The notes beneath the pieces were generated by a model. The model searched no databases, was not told where the DNA came from, and saw nothing but the letters and a program-made list of their open reading frames with translations. Source: Candolleomyces eurysporus (Eukaryota; Basidiomycota; Agaricomycetes; Agaricales; Psathyrellaceae). Taken from it: a stretch of 64,000 bases of DNA. The DNA is taken from contig JANBPK010001050.1 in NCBI GenBank assembly GCA_027579435.1, positions 48,537-112,536 on the forward strand, in the 5' to 3' direction. The translations under genes and the position numbers were made by a program. Shown here one piece after another: positions 1-11,672 of the stretch. The number at the start of each line of letters is the position of its first letter. Position 1 is the first letter of the stretch.

Positions 1-140
1 ACGTTGAAGGTATGGCCAACTCTTAAATGATTCTGTCTCTCTGACAGTGCAACATAGAATCTCTGGATGCCGATGAAACTGTGGAAGGTATGACTGATTT
101 CCCAAATGCTTTCAGCTATCTGACGATGTGAATTAGGAAC

Positions 141-2367
141 CATGTACGCAAAACCCACTCGCGACGTCGTGGATAAGCGAACCGGAACGGTTGAGATGGA
201 TGCTGAGGATCGTAAGTCAGAACTGCGAGATTATTACGAATTGTAGGCTCAACGTTCACTAGCACCGGGCACTGGTGCGGCTACGTACAACTTGCGGAAG
301 CGGAAGAGGGTCGACCCCGTCGACAGCGACAGCGACAGTGGCAACGAAGCAGCGGAGCCGGCGCAGCATGGTCAGTCAGGCGAATCTCGCTGTGTCTCGA
401 AACGGAGAAAGGGTGCAGGCGAGCATGTCGATGCTGGGTCGACCGGAGATGGAGGCAGCGCCGAACTCCCCGAAGAAGACACTGTATCTCCGCCCTGGAC
501 CACGATTCTAGTCAAGAAAAAGCCTAAGGGAAGGAAGGTTGTCGCTCCGAAACCAGGTGAGAAGTTTGTCGAGGCGTATATCGTCCATTTGTGCTGAGGC
601 CCTGTTTACAGAGGAATTATTCAAGCTTACCAGCCTGCTGACGGTCGAAACCTTAGAAGAAGAGGTCCTGGATCTTCGGATGGAACTACAAGCGATGGCT
701 GACCTGGAAGAGCTAGACGAAGACGAAGAAAATTCTTATGAAGACATCAAGGATAGTCTAGACGGGGCTAACGAAGCGATCGAACTGGGAGGTACCGGTG
801 CCTCGGCGCTGGATGGGATCGGCACCATCGTGGAGGACGGCCACAAGCTCTCTCGGTACATCGGGCAGGAGGAGAACAGGCTTCGGATGATGAGAATGAC
901 CCTGATCAGGTCGCAGACGGCTATGCGGGGATGGTTAGAAGGTCCTGTTGCAGAAGAGGCAGCGTCCGTCGCCCGACTAGCGAGACCCAAAAGCCNGGGG
1001 ACGNAAACTGGTTGTCCACTCTCACCAACGAGGTCGTTGACATGCTGGTGTACAGGGAGGGAAGCAAAGTCTTCAGAGGGTCTGACTACGGGTTGTTGTG
1101 GGGATGCAAGGAGGTGGTGGTGGACAACCCATACAAATTGAGGCGCATGTTGCGGGGGGAGGCCCAGACTGTGAAGGTTGCTACAAAGATGACGACGGAC
1201 ATTGTGGAGAAGTGGGTTGGGGCAGACGAGCACTGCGACAGGAAGCAGGCTTGGTTCGCTTCGATCGTCGAGGAGGTTATGGGGGAAGAAGCTTTGACGA
1301 TGAACATCGTCTGGAGGTTGTATAGCAACCTGAAGCCGTCTCATGTTATACTCGGCGACAAGGGATATCGCAATCCGACAAAGGACGACATGGATCCGTT
1401 CCGATCAGCTTTGGAGAATCACAGCGTCGTCGAGCTCGAGCACCAAGAAGGTCAACTATTTCAATTGTACAAGCAGTTGTTAAACCGTGAAGTCTCAGCA
1501 TCGGACGTAATCAAGCAGCTGCCGAGTGTTTCCCCTCGCTGGAACGCGTTGAAGGAAATGATATATCTCGCGACGGCATACGATCAGGAAGAGGAACCTC
1601 AAGATCCGTCGCCATACTTCAAGAAGCTACAAATGGACCCCACGACATACTATCCTTTGAGGGAGCGCTCTCCTGCTCGAATTCGCTGCAGACAAGACTT
1701 ATTCGACAACGACAAGGCGCTATCGAAATCCAGGATCTTCAGCTTGCTGGTATGGAGAGCCTTTCCTCTAGTCTACTCCTGGCATCCAGACCACAGTATG
1801 TTGTACAAGGATCCCGAGGATTTCCTGGAGGCTTATCGAAGGATAAAAAAGGCGGAGCCGACAAAGGAGCTCATTTCCGACATCACCAGCTATTGGAGCA
1901 ACTTGGATGAAACACGATGGTCGAGATTTGCGGAGACGAATCCCAGTTTCGAGGAATGCTACCAACACCTCAAGCCGAGCGGTACGCTAGAGTATCGTCT
2001 GTTTCGGAAGCTCAGCAGGACCGGTGCATTCGACGTGGCGTGTGATTTGGCATACGCAGGGTTTTGTCGACCACCCAGTATTGGTGATGTGGCGAAATAT
2101 ATCGTGCACTTGAACCAAGGTGCAATGTCGGGACTCAAGGCACTCGGTCTGGTGGATGGAAAGAAAAAAGACGCCGACACAAGAAGGACCCAGGTGGCTC
2201 AGGCCTTGATCGACCTTGGGCACCTGTTGAGCGAGATACCAGAGTTCATGGTCGAGTATGATGACTTTGGCACTACGTACAGTCCATACAAAGATACCGA
2301 GATCGACCCTATGCGCGTGGAGCATCTACTGCGCGTCTTTTCTCATGCCCTCAAGTACCTTGTCTAG
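141..2367 (+). CDS. Hypothetical protein with charged N-terminus
   Basis: I do not recognise this protein. A start at 141 (begins MYAKPTRDVVDK) and a first intron with donor near 213 and acceptor near 260 lead into a basic and Ser/Asp-rich segment (NLRKRKRVDPVDSDSDSG) that could be a nuclear localisation signal. A second intron (about 556-598) joins to a long exon ending at the TAG at 2367. That exon starts Glu/Asp-rich and turns into a globular, mostly helical ~450-residue region with no motif known to me. Two N characters at 995 and 1004 split the frame; deleting both joins the upstream frame to the downstream one (RPKSRGRNWLSTLTNE), so they are probably spurious insertions. The long open frame with normal codon use makes a real gene likely. 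The first two introns are inferred, and the start could lie elsewhere. Confidence 0.55.
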
Positions 2368-2723
2368 TACTCGTAGATCGCTCTGTCTGGCCTTCGTCAT
2401 TCGCTCCTGTCTATTTAATCAGATATCAACAATGCATCACTGCTGACTTATATTATTATCTTGCTCATTTGTTGTAAGAGTGACGAATCAATATTATTGG
2501 CACAATGCAGATATAGGATGGAGATAAGAAAGAGAGCTGAAATCTNGGGGGGGCNGGGGCNAACTACAAATAAGGGAGACTGGCTGAGAGGCAGAGTAAA
2601 GGTATAGTAGAGCTGATCTGTTGAAGATCGGCAGGTTGCCAAGTCAAATGAGAATGAAGGTAGAGAAAGTTGCGAGACAGGGACACGTTATGCACAGAAC
2701 AGAAATGCTCCATCACCAAGCAC

Positions 2724-4738
2724 TCAATCGGCAATGACAACGACCCATACAATGTTGAATGTGAGCTTCCAAACACTGAGGAACTTGGAGGTGGTAGCCG
2801 TGTACCCAACCACCACTCCAGTGCCTTCAGGGACCTCGCCGTCGCCAGACTTGTATTCGGGCAAACGACCAAGGGAACCGCCAATATCGTTCGGGTCAAA
2901 ACCCTGATTGCGACCGTCATAGACAGGAACTGGGAGTTATATTTTAATCAGCGTGCAGTCTGTAGCACAAGGACGACTTACCCTTCTCATTCCAGTCGAT
3001 GTAGGTCTTGTTGCCACCAAACGCCGCCTTGCCAGGAGATGCATATCCTTCACGGGATTTGTACGTCTTGATCTCCATTTTTCCTACCTTGACAGTGCCT
3101 TCAATCTTTTGGGGGGTACCTGCAGTGCGGAGAGAAAGAGAGAGTATCAGCAAGATCTCCAACTGAGAGACTGAGAGATAGAGAGAGAGAAGGGGTGGCG
3201 CAACTTACTAGGGACGCTGCTAGAGGCGGGGTTGTTGGGACGATTGCGTGTCTGAAAAGTGATGTGTCTGCGCTGGATAGGCACAACTATATCCTCAGCT
3301 TGCCACAGCGTGGCAAACATGCATGAAGAACGCTCATGTTCGCAGCGATGGCCAAGAACTAACAGGCCTTTTGCACAGGGGGCCTTTCCTTCATATCCCA
3401 CATTTCTGCCTGCCACCAGGAAAGACTCCATGACAGCTCCAACCAATGAGAAAGTGACCGGACGACCGTTGGCCTTGTCACACGCAATGTAGGCGCAACC
3501 AGGGCCAGCATTAGACCAAGATTCCTTGAGTGAAAGGTCGGTAACGTCAACCGTAGATGCGTTGGCAAAGTTGGCTTGAGGCTTGAAGCGATGTAGAGAC
3601 GCAATGTATCTGAAAATAAAGAAAGACATCTTTAGGTCTCAAAGAGTTGAGATGTGAATGGACAGAAATAAACTTACGCTTTGTCTATTTCGAAGCATTC
3701 CCAGGTCTCGATAGACAGACCAGGTACTTGCGAGGTAAGGGCACCACTGGTAAACTCGTTGTGTCGTTCATTCATAGCTGGCAGCTGCAATTTGCTATTG
3801 AATGTTGAACGTCAGAATTCATGGAAAACAATAACTGAGGCACACGAACTTGGCATTAGGTAAATTCTTGTAGTGACCGTTCTTGACCATGTAGGGATCT
3901 AAGATGTCTTTGTTCGCAAGCAGCGGATCGTCTGCTGAGCGAGCCCTAAACAAAGGCGGGTGAGTCAAGAAATACCTCTGGAGGACAAGGAGGGGCTGTA
4001 CTCACTTAACGAAAAGGTGAGTCTTGCCATTCCCATCGACATAAGAGGAAGCCCATTCCAACTTGTTCTCGAGAGTGAAGGCAGAAGACGGAAGAGTGAT
4101 GATCGGGGTAGGCGGAACCCCGGAAGCAGAATATTGACCTGGCTCTTCGCTGGTGTTGACTCCGAGCTTTCCTCCCAATTGGGTCTTGAGGTTGGCANGC
4201 TTTTTTCTTGCCCATAATCTTGCTTGCCTTGGGGGTTTCTGTTTCGTCATCTTCAATATCAGCGTCAGCATAGTCGGTGGCTTCAGACACGCTGTGCACA
4301 GTGCTGGAGGAGTCGTCATCTTCGTCGTCCTATGAGCGTTTTCTGGCATCAGTGTAAGAGTTGCCTGGGGATAGAAGCAGCGACGCACAGAGTCAGCAAC
4401 TACTTCGGCCAAAGATCTGGCCAATGGCTCTGCGTTTCTGCTTTTCTTCTTTGCAGGACTGACAATCTGTTACTTCACAAGACGACACAAGTAGCGATGT
4501 AAGATGGGACATACAGAGGAGTTGGGTTGGCATCCTCACGAACTCGCCTCTTTCCGGAGGGTGGTGTAGGCGTAGCTGGAGCCTGTATTTGAGTAGCAGG
4601 TCTATAGAGAATAAGGTGAGTGAAGAGAGCCAGATTATATGTAGTGCATGACGCTCACGGGGGATTGTCAACAAGCTCATAGTCATCTGGAACATACTCG
4701 GGGCTCGCCGTCTTTGGCTTGGAGCCAGCGCTGGACAT
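2724..4738 (-). CDS. Hypothetical multi-exon protein
   Basis: This is a multi-exon gene of unknown function. It starts at 4738 (MSSAGSKPKTASPEYVP) with a Pro/Ser-rich, acidic first part (DDEDDDSS, DADIEDDETETPKASK). A conserved-looking core follows, with segments AFTLENKLEWASSYVDGNGK, VTFSLVGAVMESFLVAGRN and KAAFGGNKTYIDWNEKG. The last exon reads VPVYDGRNQGFDPNDIGG, then TGVVVGYTATTSKF, and stops at 2724. At least five short introns are needed. An N at 4198, next to a T run, breaks the frame; removing it restores GKKKAANLKTQLGGK. The pattern recalls lineage-specific hypothetical proteins that are abundant in mushroom genomes, but I cannot assign a family. Exon limits are approximate and only the last exon and the start are placed with confidence. 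Confidence 0.55.
3121..3191. repeat. GA-rich microsatellite
   Basis: An imperfect run of gaga/gagaa units lies inside an intron of the minus-strand hypothetical gene. On that gene's coding strand it reads as a CT-rich tract just after the donor side, so it may act as an extended pyrimidine stretch. Nothing else is seen in it. Confidence 0.6.
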
Positions 4739-5229
4739 TGAGTCAATTTACAAGTTGCGGTCCCAGAACAGGAACACATACGAGAGCTGGGAGGAACGTT
4801 TTGTACGAGCCATCAACAAGGAATAAGGGAGAGATTAGCGGTGAGGCAATAGTAGAAGAGTAGAGAACACAGATAGAAAATCTGCAATTCGAGAAAGTGG
4901 AGGAGGCGAAAGAGAGAGGTCTGTTTGCCAATTCAGATGCTGTTTTTGCTCTGAGGTTTGGGAGCTGAACCATGCTGAGTTATATATTGTTTCTGTTTGT
5001 CTAAATTAATTATTAATAAATATCCAAGTCCTTTTTGGAGAACACAGATTCAATGGGAACAGGGATTTTGCCTGCTAGTCGGCAGTCGGTGACTTCCCTG
5101 TAGGCGTTGCGCGCCTACTTAGCCGACAGCCCACTTAGCCGACGGCAAAAGCTACCAAAGAGGGGTGACCCTGCATATTGACATCCAAATCAGAATGTTG
5201 AAAGACACCGATACTTTCATTCAATACCG

Positions 5230-6683
5230 ATGCCCGACGACGAAACAAGTGAACCAGGACCCTCTAGCGAAGCAAGCTGTGTACGACATTGGTTTACCAG
5301 AGGATTGAGTGCTGGTTTGATAGGTTTGGGGAACCGAATGACCGAGCATTGAGAATACCGAGGGAGAGTAGATATAAGAGAGACAATTGCTGGCGCTGTG
5401 AAGGGAGATGCAAAGTTGCGCATAAGTCCAAGCGATGGACGAGTTTTACAACAGGTGCAACGCTGGTAAGACTCAGTATGACATTTATTTCAGAAGCACA
5501 GCAATGACGACAGATTCTTTTGCAGGAGAGATGCTAGGACGGATCATTGAGGGCAGAGATCCAGTTGCTGCAGCCACGGTGAGAGACCTTCACCTAGCTA
5601 CGTCCGAGGTGAGAGGTTACATCAACGAATGCTACGCTGTTGTTAAGGCTGGGGGTATGGACCAGATTGGACGGTACACAGTTCACTCATTCAACCAGCC
5701 AAGAGCGTGGCGGCTGTGTTTTGACGGAGGGTCAGGCGAAGGGCTGGAGGAAGCCTGCTTTCGAGTCCAGGGTGTGCTCTGTGGGAAAGATCTGCCCCCA
5801 GTCATATTAAATGGGTGAGTAAAATTGGCCAACCGTGAAGAAAGGAGATTGAATGCTGCGCAGAAACAGGTTGAACCGTCTCAGGGCTCGCAAGTTCATC
5901 CGACAGAGCGTGAAGGTTACCGGCTTCGGGAATGAAGACATGCTGCAATGTATCAAGCAAATAGAAGCCATATATCTGAAGATGTCCAACCAGTTCAAAG
6001 AAGGCTCGCTCGAACCCTGGCAGCCATCTATTTTCGAGGAAAACGCGGCCTTAGAGGCCAACACGAGGTACTTTACACCGGCTAGCCACAGCACTGCTGG
6101 AGACGCCGTTGATTTTGCTCCACATGTGGACCCCGACGGGCGACTGAAGGATTTGATGGAGACTGAATACGTCCACACCACTGATAACAGGGTCGACTAC
6201 ATGGAGCTGGTCACTAGTACAGATGGCACAAGAACGTAAGTATTAATTATTGAAACTGGCTTTCTAGCTTACTCAAAAGCGATGACAATGCAGGTACAAG
6301 CCCATAGATCCGGTCGCTTTCAAGCACGGAGACATTGTGGAAGCAACTGTCTCATTTGCAGCCATCCCAACAAAGAACAACGCCGCAAAGATGCATGTGC
6401 TTCTCCGCGCCCTTGTTCTGCTCGATCAGACAGAACGCAATGTAAGATTTATTTTTCTTCTTGTTACTTTCTGCTGTCAACTCTCATAAATTCCTGAACT
6501 TGGTAGGCCGCTGCTATTCTCAGGATGCGACAGAGATACAAGACGATCAATTTTGGTGCTACGTTGAGAAGCGTGGCTCAGCCTGTTCTTAAGCGCAAGG
6601 TAGCATATTACAACAAAGAAACAGACACCGAGGAGACGAATCGGAGACTGAGTAGGATGAGGGTTGACTCAGATTCGGATTAG
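5230..6683 (+). CDS. Hypothetical multi-exon protein
   Basis: Four to six exons read into one protein of unknown function. A likely start at 5230 gives MPDDETSEPGPSSEA, followed by a basic segment (ESRYKRDNCWRCEGRCKVAH) with a Cys-x2-Cys-x3-Cys cluster. After an intron at about 5473-5501 comes a ~100-residue segment ending at the donor after 5815. The next exon (to 6236) contains EGSLEPWQPSIFEENAAL and VDYMELVTSTDGTRT. Two further exons (from about 6294 and 6508) give YKPIDPVAFKHGDIVEATVS, then LRMRQRYKTINFG, ending in an acidic tail at the TAG at 6681-6683. The segment PxxFxxGDIVExxVSF followed by a Leu-rich strand is a recurrent pattern in agaricomycete hypothetical proteins. I infer a lineage-specific gene of unknown role; the 5' exons are the least certain part. 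Confidence 0.6.
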
Positions 6684-7284
6684 TTTGAACGCCGGGGAAG
6701 GTATCACAAACCAGAGGGTTGGTACATTTCCCAATACATTCGTAATCACATAGATGGACAAGACACCTTTTTTACTTAAATTACTAGATCATTGATGGTT
6801 AATGTTGCGTGCTTCCAGAGTGTGCGGAAGGAGAACTGAATTAACATGTCAGCAGCTTGCAGTTTACAATCTGAATGGTATAGGTCAGTGTGCCTAGGAC
6901 TGTGGAGCATGTTCGACGCTTGGACTGCGGGAGCCTGATGAATCAAGATTCAAGCGAGAGTAACGGAGTCAGGAAAATAAGGAACGAGCTAGAGCTAATC
7001 AAGGAAATGAACCATTGCGTAACACCGTGGAACATTCGACATGGAAGGATGGCAGAACAAGATGGAATGGGGAAATGGGGGCCCACAAACCTGCACAAGG
7101 CTAGTGGAGCGCATTGGGGCCGACCCTACCAATAGATGCTGCCAGCCGCAAGACGGGATACCGTAAGATCGAGCACATTCAGGGCAAAGAAAGTAATATC
7201 TTTGTACAGGATGAAGGGTTTTTGGGGGTGGGCCCGAGAAGGCAGAAAGATTGAGACAGACGCAGATTCAGAATCTAGGATGCA
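6684..7284. other. Gene-poor stretch
   Basis: No reading frame here has coding character. The stretch holds the 3' flank of the preceding gene and leads into the tandem repeats. I see no RNA gene or element. Confidence 0.5.
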
Positions 7285-7570
7285 AAGAATCTGAGATTGG
7301 GAAGTTATATTGAGATGTAAAACTAGGACGTAATACTGAACAGGGACACCAAATGCTGGTGGGTTAAACTAGAGCTAGAACGTAGAGAATCTAAGATTGA
7401 GAAGCACCATTCAGATGTAAAACTAGGACGTAATACTGAACAGGGTCACCAAAAGAAGAATGGGGTAAATATAGCAACAAGGGTCAAAGTGAGAACGTAA
7501 TAAGGGTTGAAATCAGAACGTAACGAGGATTAAAACTAGAACGTAATACTGAACAGAGGCACCGAAAGGT
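7285..7570. repeat. Three ~100-bp tandem repeats
   Basis: The 15-mer cgtaatactgaacag occurs at 7329-7343, 7429-7443 and 7542-7556, giving periods of 100 and 113 bp. The first two copies are similar over about 70 bp (gagattg...gatgtaaaactaggacg...caccaaa); the third matches only in its core. The array is AT- and purine-rich and lies about 340 bp beyond the stop codon of the minus-strand F-box gene. No coding frame crosses it. It could be the remains of a minisatellite or of a transposon end. Confidence 0.85.
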
Positions 7571-7910
7571 ACAAAGGGATCAGGGTCAAAGAACCAGAAT
7601 CTAAGAGCCAATTAGAAATCGACAACGGTTCTAGAATTACGACAAAAAAGCTAAGGGTTGACCAAGGGAAGCTCCTAGTACCATTATACATCGTACACGA
7701 ACCGAAGTCAGACTGGGTACAAGCGAAAGAGGGGGGAAACAGCAAAGCTGTTAGTTGAGAGTTGCGCCAAGAAAACCAAATCACAAAGGACAAACAACAG
7801 AAGATATATACAACGAAAAGGCAACAAAAAAACAACAAAAAAACGACAGGAGCCCATGGGTTTATAGCTAGCAACTATAATGATCTTTAGTCTGCTGATA
7901 GCAAAGAATG

Positions 7911-8990
7911 TCAGCCTCTGACGAGCCAAGGAAAAGAACATAACTCACTGATAAACAAGTCTGACGTGATATAGACGCCGGTATGGTTCACTGGCTGATC
8001 CGGATATGGCATGTTTCCAATGCAGGATGCGCAGCATCGCAGCCTCCAAATGCAGAGAGTTGTTTTTAGGGGGATAGGTTGTGGGATGAGAATGCGGTTT
8101 CTATGTCGTGGGCGGTAGGGACGCAATTCAGGATGTTCCATGGTACATCCAAGAGAGAGACCACGGTGGTCGAGCTGATGACGAAGGCGGAGAGGACAGT
8201 AGCCGTTGTGTTCGCACAGATGGAAACGATACTCCGGCCAGTCAGTAAGGCGTACTTTCAAATCAAAGGTGGGCAAGAGAGAGCGCAGGACAGGTGGGAT
8301 GGTAACAGCCGACGGAGGGCGAGGGAAGGGAAGGTTAATCAAACCACGACGGCGACCGGTAAGGTATGGGTAGAGGACGTGGAGGTTGATGCCGTCGGTA
8401 TAGATCATCAACAAAGTCGTGGGATACTCAGTGATGGAAAGGAACCCGGTAAGCTCGGACTTGGAAACGAAAACGATGATTTCTTTGAGAATGCCGTGTA
8501 CGAGCTTCGTAAGGCGCATAATGCGTCTTAAAGTCTGACCAAAACCTGGATATTCCAGATACTGAGTTGCAAAGTAATCCACCCCCCACTGGCCGTCGTG
8601 AAGCTCATCAGAGCCATATCCAGTGGAATGAAGGTGATCCACCAGCGCCGCAAGGACCATAGGCCTGTTGTGGACATGAAGTTCCAGTCGGTGGGGGCAA
8701 GGTGAAGCGACATTGGGGAAAAGGATAGGGAGGAGAGTCGGACCAGCACAATAAACTCCATGGCGGCGGAAAAGGCGAAGGAATTCCTGGCTGTCTTCTA
8801 TCCCAAAGCTTTTGAGCATGTTGGACAACCGACCATGCAAAACATAGATCGCGAGTGCCCTAAATTTTGAACAGAGGCGTGAGAGTCGGTAGAGCTCGAG
8901 AGGATCAGCAACACTGCCAATGATACCCTCGACGATCTCAAGAGGAATATCTGTATATGACATGAACGTCGGATTAACTGAGCTAGCCAT
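7911..8990 (-). CDS. F-box protein with NTase-fold-like C-terminal region
   Basis: A single-exon gene of 359 codons read from the ATG at 8990 (MASSVNPTFMSYTDIPLEIV); an in-frame ATG at 8963 is an alternative. The open frame continues upstream without homologous-looking sequence, so the start was set just before the F-box. Residues ~13-45 (DIPLEIVEGIIGSVADPLEL, then LYRLSRLCSKFRALAI) form an F-box-like motif, implying a Skp1-linked ubiquitin ligase adaptor. The rest (HRLELHVHNRPMVLAALVDH, then FVSKSELTGFLSITEYP, then LCEHNGYCP) runs parallel in layout to the neighbouring NTase-fold-like gene at 9754-11672: a strand with the INVI/IIVFVS pattern, then a Cys-rich HxC...DGxCP region. The family link is inferred from motif order. 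The protein is probably cytosolic or nuclear. Confidence 0.7.
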   Translation of the reverse strand: MASSVNPTFMSYTDIPLEIVEGIIGSVADPLELYRLSRLCSKFRALAIYVLHGRLSNMLKSFGIEDSQEFLRLFRRHGVYCAGPTLLPILFPNVASPCPHRLELHVHNRPMVLAALVDHLHSTGYGSDELHDGQWGVDYFATQYLEYPGFGQTLRRIMRLTKLVHGILKEIIVFVSKSELTGFLSITEYPTTLLMIYTDGINLHVLYPYLTGRRRGLINLPFPRPPSAVTIPPVLRSLLPTFDLKVRLTDWPEYRFHLCEHNGYCPLRLRHQLDHRGLSLGCTMEHPELRPYRPRHRNRILIPQPIPLKTTLCIWRLRCCASCIGNMPYPDQPVNHTGVYITSDLFISELCSFPWLVRG

Positions 8991-9753
8991 AAGTCTCCAA
9001 TTGCACATTTTGTGGGCTGCAAAAATACGCACGATGGGTCTCGTCGCATTGGGCGCATGGCTGCACAGCGAGAAGAGGACCTCCTCCTGGAGCCAGGTTG
9101 ACTGGCGCCGTTGGGAGAGATCCAAGAATATTGTTGGTAGAAGACATGCAGGGGAGCTAAGTGGAAAAGTTCTGGACAAAGGAGAACGAGCACGACGAGG
9201 AAGCAGAGCAGGCCCGAGCAGGGTCAAGAAACGGTGCCAATGAGACTTGAGGTATCTAGACCAAAGTCGTAAATGGAAATAAATTGGACACAAAAAGGAA
9301 AGAGCTGAATCCGCTCACAAACATGCCTTATGGAGATCTAAAATCCAATAATATTGACGTACGTACACAGATCTGAGATATACAGCAAATAGGCGCTTGA
9401 GATCGGATAAAGCATAAACGGGACGCATACCTTAGCGAGCTGAACCAGGCTCACCCTCAAACCAAGTGCAACGTGCACAGAGCACGCGAGTAGAAAATGC
9501 GTAATTCGATACGCGACGAGATGGGCCTTGAAGCTGGACAAGATGACAGGAGGCCACGCGCATGCGACCTGTGAGAAGCACAAAGAATCGGAAAAGAAAA
9601 AAGAATTCGGCATAGTTGAAAACAGAAGTGGGACAGGAAAGACATATATAAGGGAAAGGAGGAAAAGTAACAAGTATCAGCGCCAGCCTCTGCCTACTTC
9701 CAGCCCTGATACCTCTCACCTGCTGCTACCACCACGTTCGTCGACCAGGAAGC
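8991..9753. other. Divergent intergenic region
   Basis: This lies between the minus-strand F-box gene and the plus-strand NTase-fold-like gene, so it should hold both promoters. Apart from the TATA box at 9645-9652 I see no clear element. Open frames here do not look coding. Confidence 0.5.
9645..9652 (+). promoter_or_regulatory. TATA box of the 9754 gene
   Basis: The sequence tatataag lies 102-109 bp upstream of the ATG at 9754, a usual spacing for a fungal core promoter with a short 5' leader. Confidence 0.55.
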
Positions 9754-11672
9754 ATGAACCAACAATACGGCAAACGACCCAGACGATCTGGAGGATCGGC
9801 GACAGGAGAATTGTCCCCCACCGCAGCATGGCGAGAGAGCAAGAGACCTCGCATCTTGTCCAAGGTTCATACCACTCTCCAGGGCGTGAGCGACCCGACT
9901 GTCAAGAGCGCTTGCCGCAACAAGCTGAGCAGAGAGGAAAAGGGTAAGAGTTTGACTGATTTCATGGATGAGGCAGACGTACTGACATGGTGAATACACA
10001 GCCGTTCTTGAGGAGCTTGCTACAGCACTGAGCCCTCGAGGCAGTCGGTACCCCAACATTGGCAAGGGTATGCCCAGTCAGCCCTTTGAGCCTCCCACAC
10101 TGGGTGAGCAAACACAGTCGTAAACGACCCCATACTAACATCGTCACAGTTTTCGAAAGGGTACCTACTGTCAGCCATATAATCGAAGCTCTCAACAAAG
10201 GTAAGCAACCTGCTGGGCAACAGAGTAGACGGAAACTCACCGAAAAACAAACCAGAAATCATGGTGCCAGACACGGACGACGAGGACGATATACAGGGCG
10301 AGGTACTATGCCTCCCTTCAACGTCCAACACAGGGCATACAAAGAAAGCTAGCAACAAAGGTAAGCAACCCACCGGGCAATGGAGTAGACAGAAACTCAC
10401 CAAAAATAAAATCAGAAATCATGATGCCGGATACGGACGACGAGGACAATATACAGGATGATGTACCTTGCCTCCCTTCAACGTCAGACACAGGGGACGA
10501 CCAACCATTCTATGAAAGCGATGACGAAGACGACTCGGATTGCACCACCGATGACGATGTGTCTGGCACTGGCAGCAGTGACCTGTACTCTGTTGTGACC
10601 GAGAGTCTGGGGTATATAACCTCTGAAGATGGAAGCCTGCTCGGTGACGTCGTGAACGACGCAATACTTGAAGCATCACTGGAAGACCTGAAAATAACAG
10701 ATTATAACGATCTCCTTTCGATGGACAGGACGATGAAGAGAAACCTTCTGCAAAACGTCGACCTGGCAATCCTTCGACGACTTCGGCTCAAAAAGCTGAT
10801 AGACGAGATCGACATCAGCACGGTCCTGCTAGATAGGCTCGACCAGGACCTACGCCGACTGACGCTCAATGCCACCTCCGTCCTTCGCATGATGGAACTC
10901 ACCGACACTGTCATTTCCGGATCGTTCGTCCATCCTGTGATAAGTAGGGGCACCCTCGTTCCAAACGACCTCGATCTATTCACCACCCTCAGAACCTTCG
11001 GCATGGTGTTGTCATACTTCAGGAAAAAAGGGTACGCCGACTGCAAGGAAGTGTACCCGCAGGGGTCTCGAAGACCGGCATACAGGTCGAATCTGAAGGA
11101 TATCAGCTTCATATTCGAGCTAAGGAACAAAAAGGCGTACAAAATCAACGTTATCGTTTCCAAGGGCCGACCCCTCCTTCCTATCTTGCAGTTCCATTCA
11201 ACTCCGGTCATGAACTACATAGCTTACCATGGCCTCGTCTGTCTGTACGACATTACCATCTATCAACTTGGGATCAACAACTATGTCGACCCCCCCTGCT
11301 CGAGTCCAGCAATGCATCGTCAAGTATGAACGTCGCGGATTCGAGATATGGGACCGATTCGAGGAGGAACATACCTGCAAGATAGATGGCTGCTGCGCGC
11401 AAACCATTCGAAGCCTTTTTGATCGAGACGTGGTCCATTTTCGATTCCCGGACTCGGCGGAGATTCCGCATGGGGAACTCCGAAAGAGTGAGGCAGAGGT
11501 GGCGGTATGGAGACTGGCAACTGGCGCAATGTGCAAAGCGACCACCAATGACGACGCCGGGTTCGTTATATGCGACTCCGAGTACACCGGTAAGGCCCTA
11601 TTCAAGGTACAAAGTACGACGACTGACCATTCGATTCTCCAGTTCTCCGGCGCTAAATGCTCAGCTTGCTGA
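9754..11672 (+). CDS. NTase-fold-like mushroom protein with frameshift
   Basis: Exons 9754-9943, 10002-10103, 10150-10200, 10256-10360 and 10416 onward join in frame from MNQQYGKRPRRSGG. The N-terminal third is basic, then acidic (DTDDEDD repeats, YESDDEDDSD). The C-terminal half carries a GSF...PNDLDLF motif near residue 310 of the joined protein, fitting the GS-x(n)-DxD pattern of nucleotidyltransferase folds, then YKINVIVSKGRPLLPILQFH and a Cys-rich EEHTCKIDGCCAQT. This motif order is recurrent in agaricomycete proteins of unknown function. The frame breaks at the seven-C run 11290-11296; reading one C fewer joins YVDP to PARVQQCIVKYERRGF and continues to the TGA at 11672. It may be an assembly error or a real inactivation. 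Exons 4 and 5 begin with a duplicated segment. Confidence 0.75.
10193..10497 (+). repeat. 160-bp tandem duplication of intron plus exon
   Basis: The sequence from gtaagcaacc at 10201 recurs at 10361 with a period of exactly 160 bp. Each unit holds a 55-nt intron (10201-10255 and 10361-10415) and the start of an exon reading EIMVPDTDDEDDIQ or EIMMPDTDDEDNIQ. The exon between the introns is 105 nt, so the reading phase is kept. Similarity between units is about 85 percent by eye and fades near 10497. Confidence 0.9.

Noticed and set aside
736..1344. A 202-codon minus-strand frame opposite the first gene
   Set aside because: It overlaps the better-supported plus-strand exon and is its antisense shadow.
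7285..7570. CRISPR-like array
   Set aside because: The host is a eukaryote and the units are diverged 100-113-bp tandem repeats without uniform short repeats and spacers.
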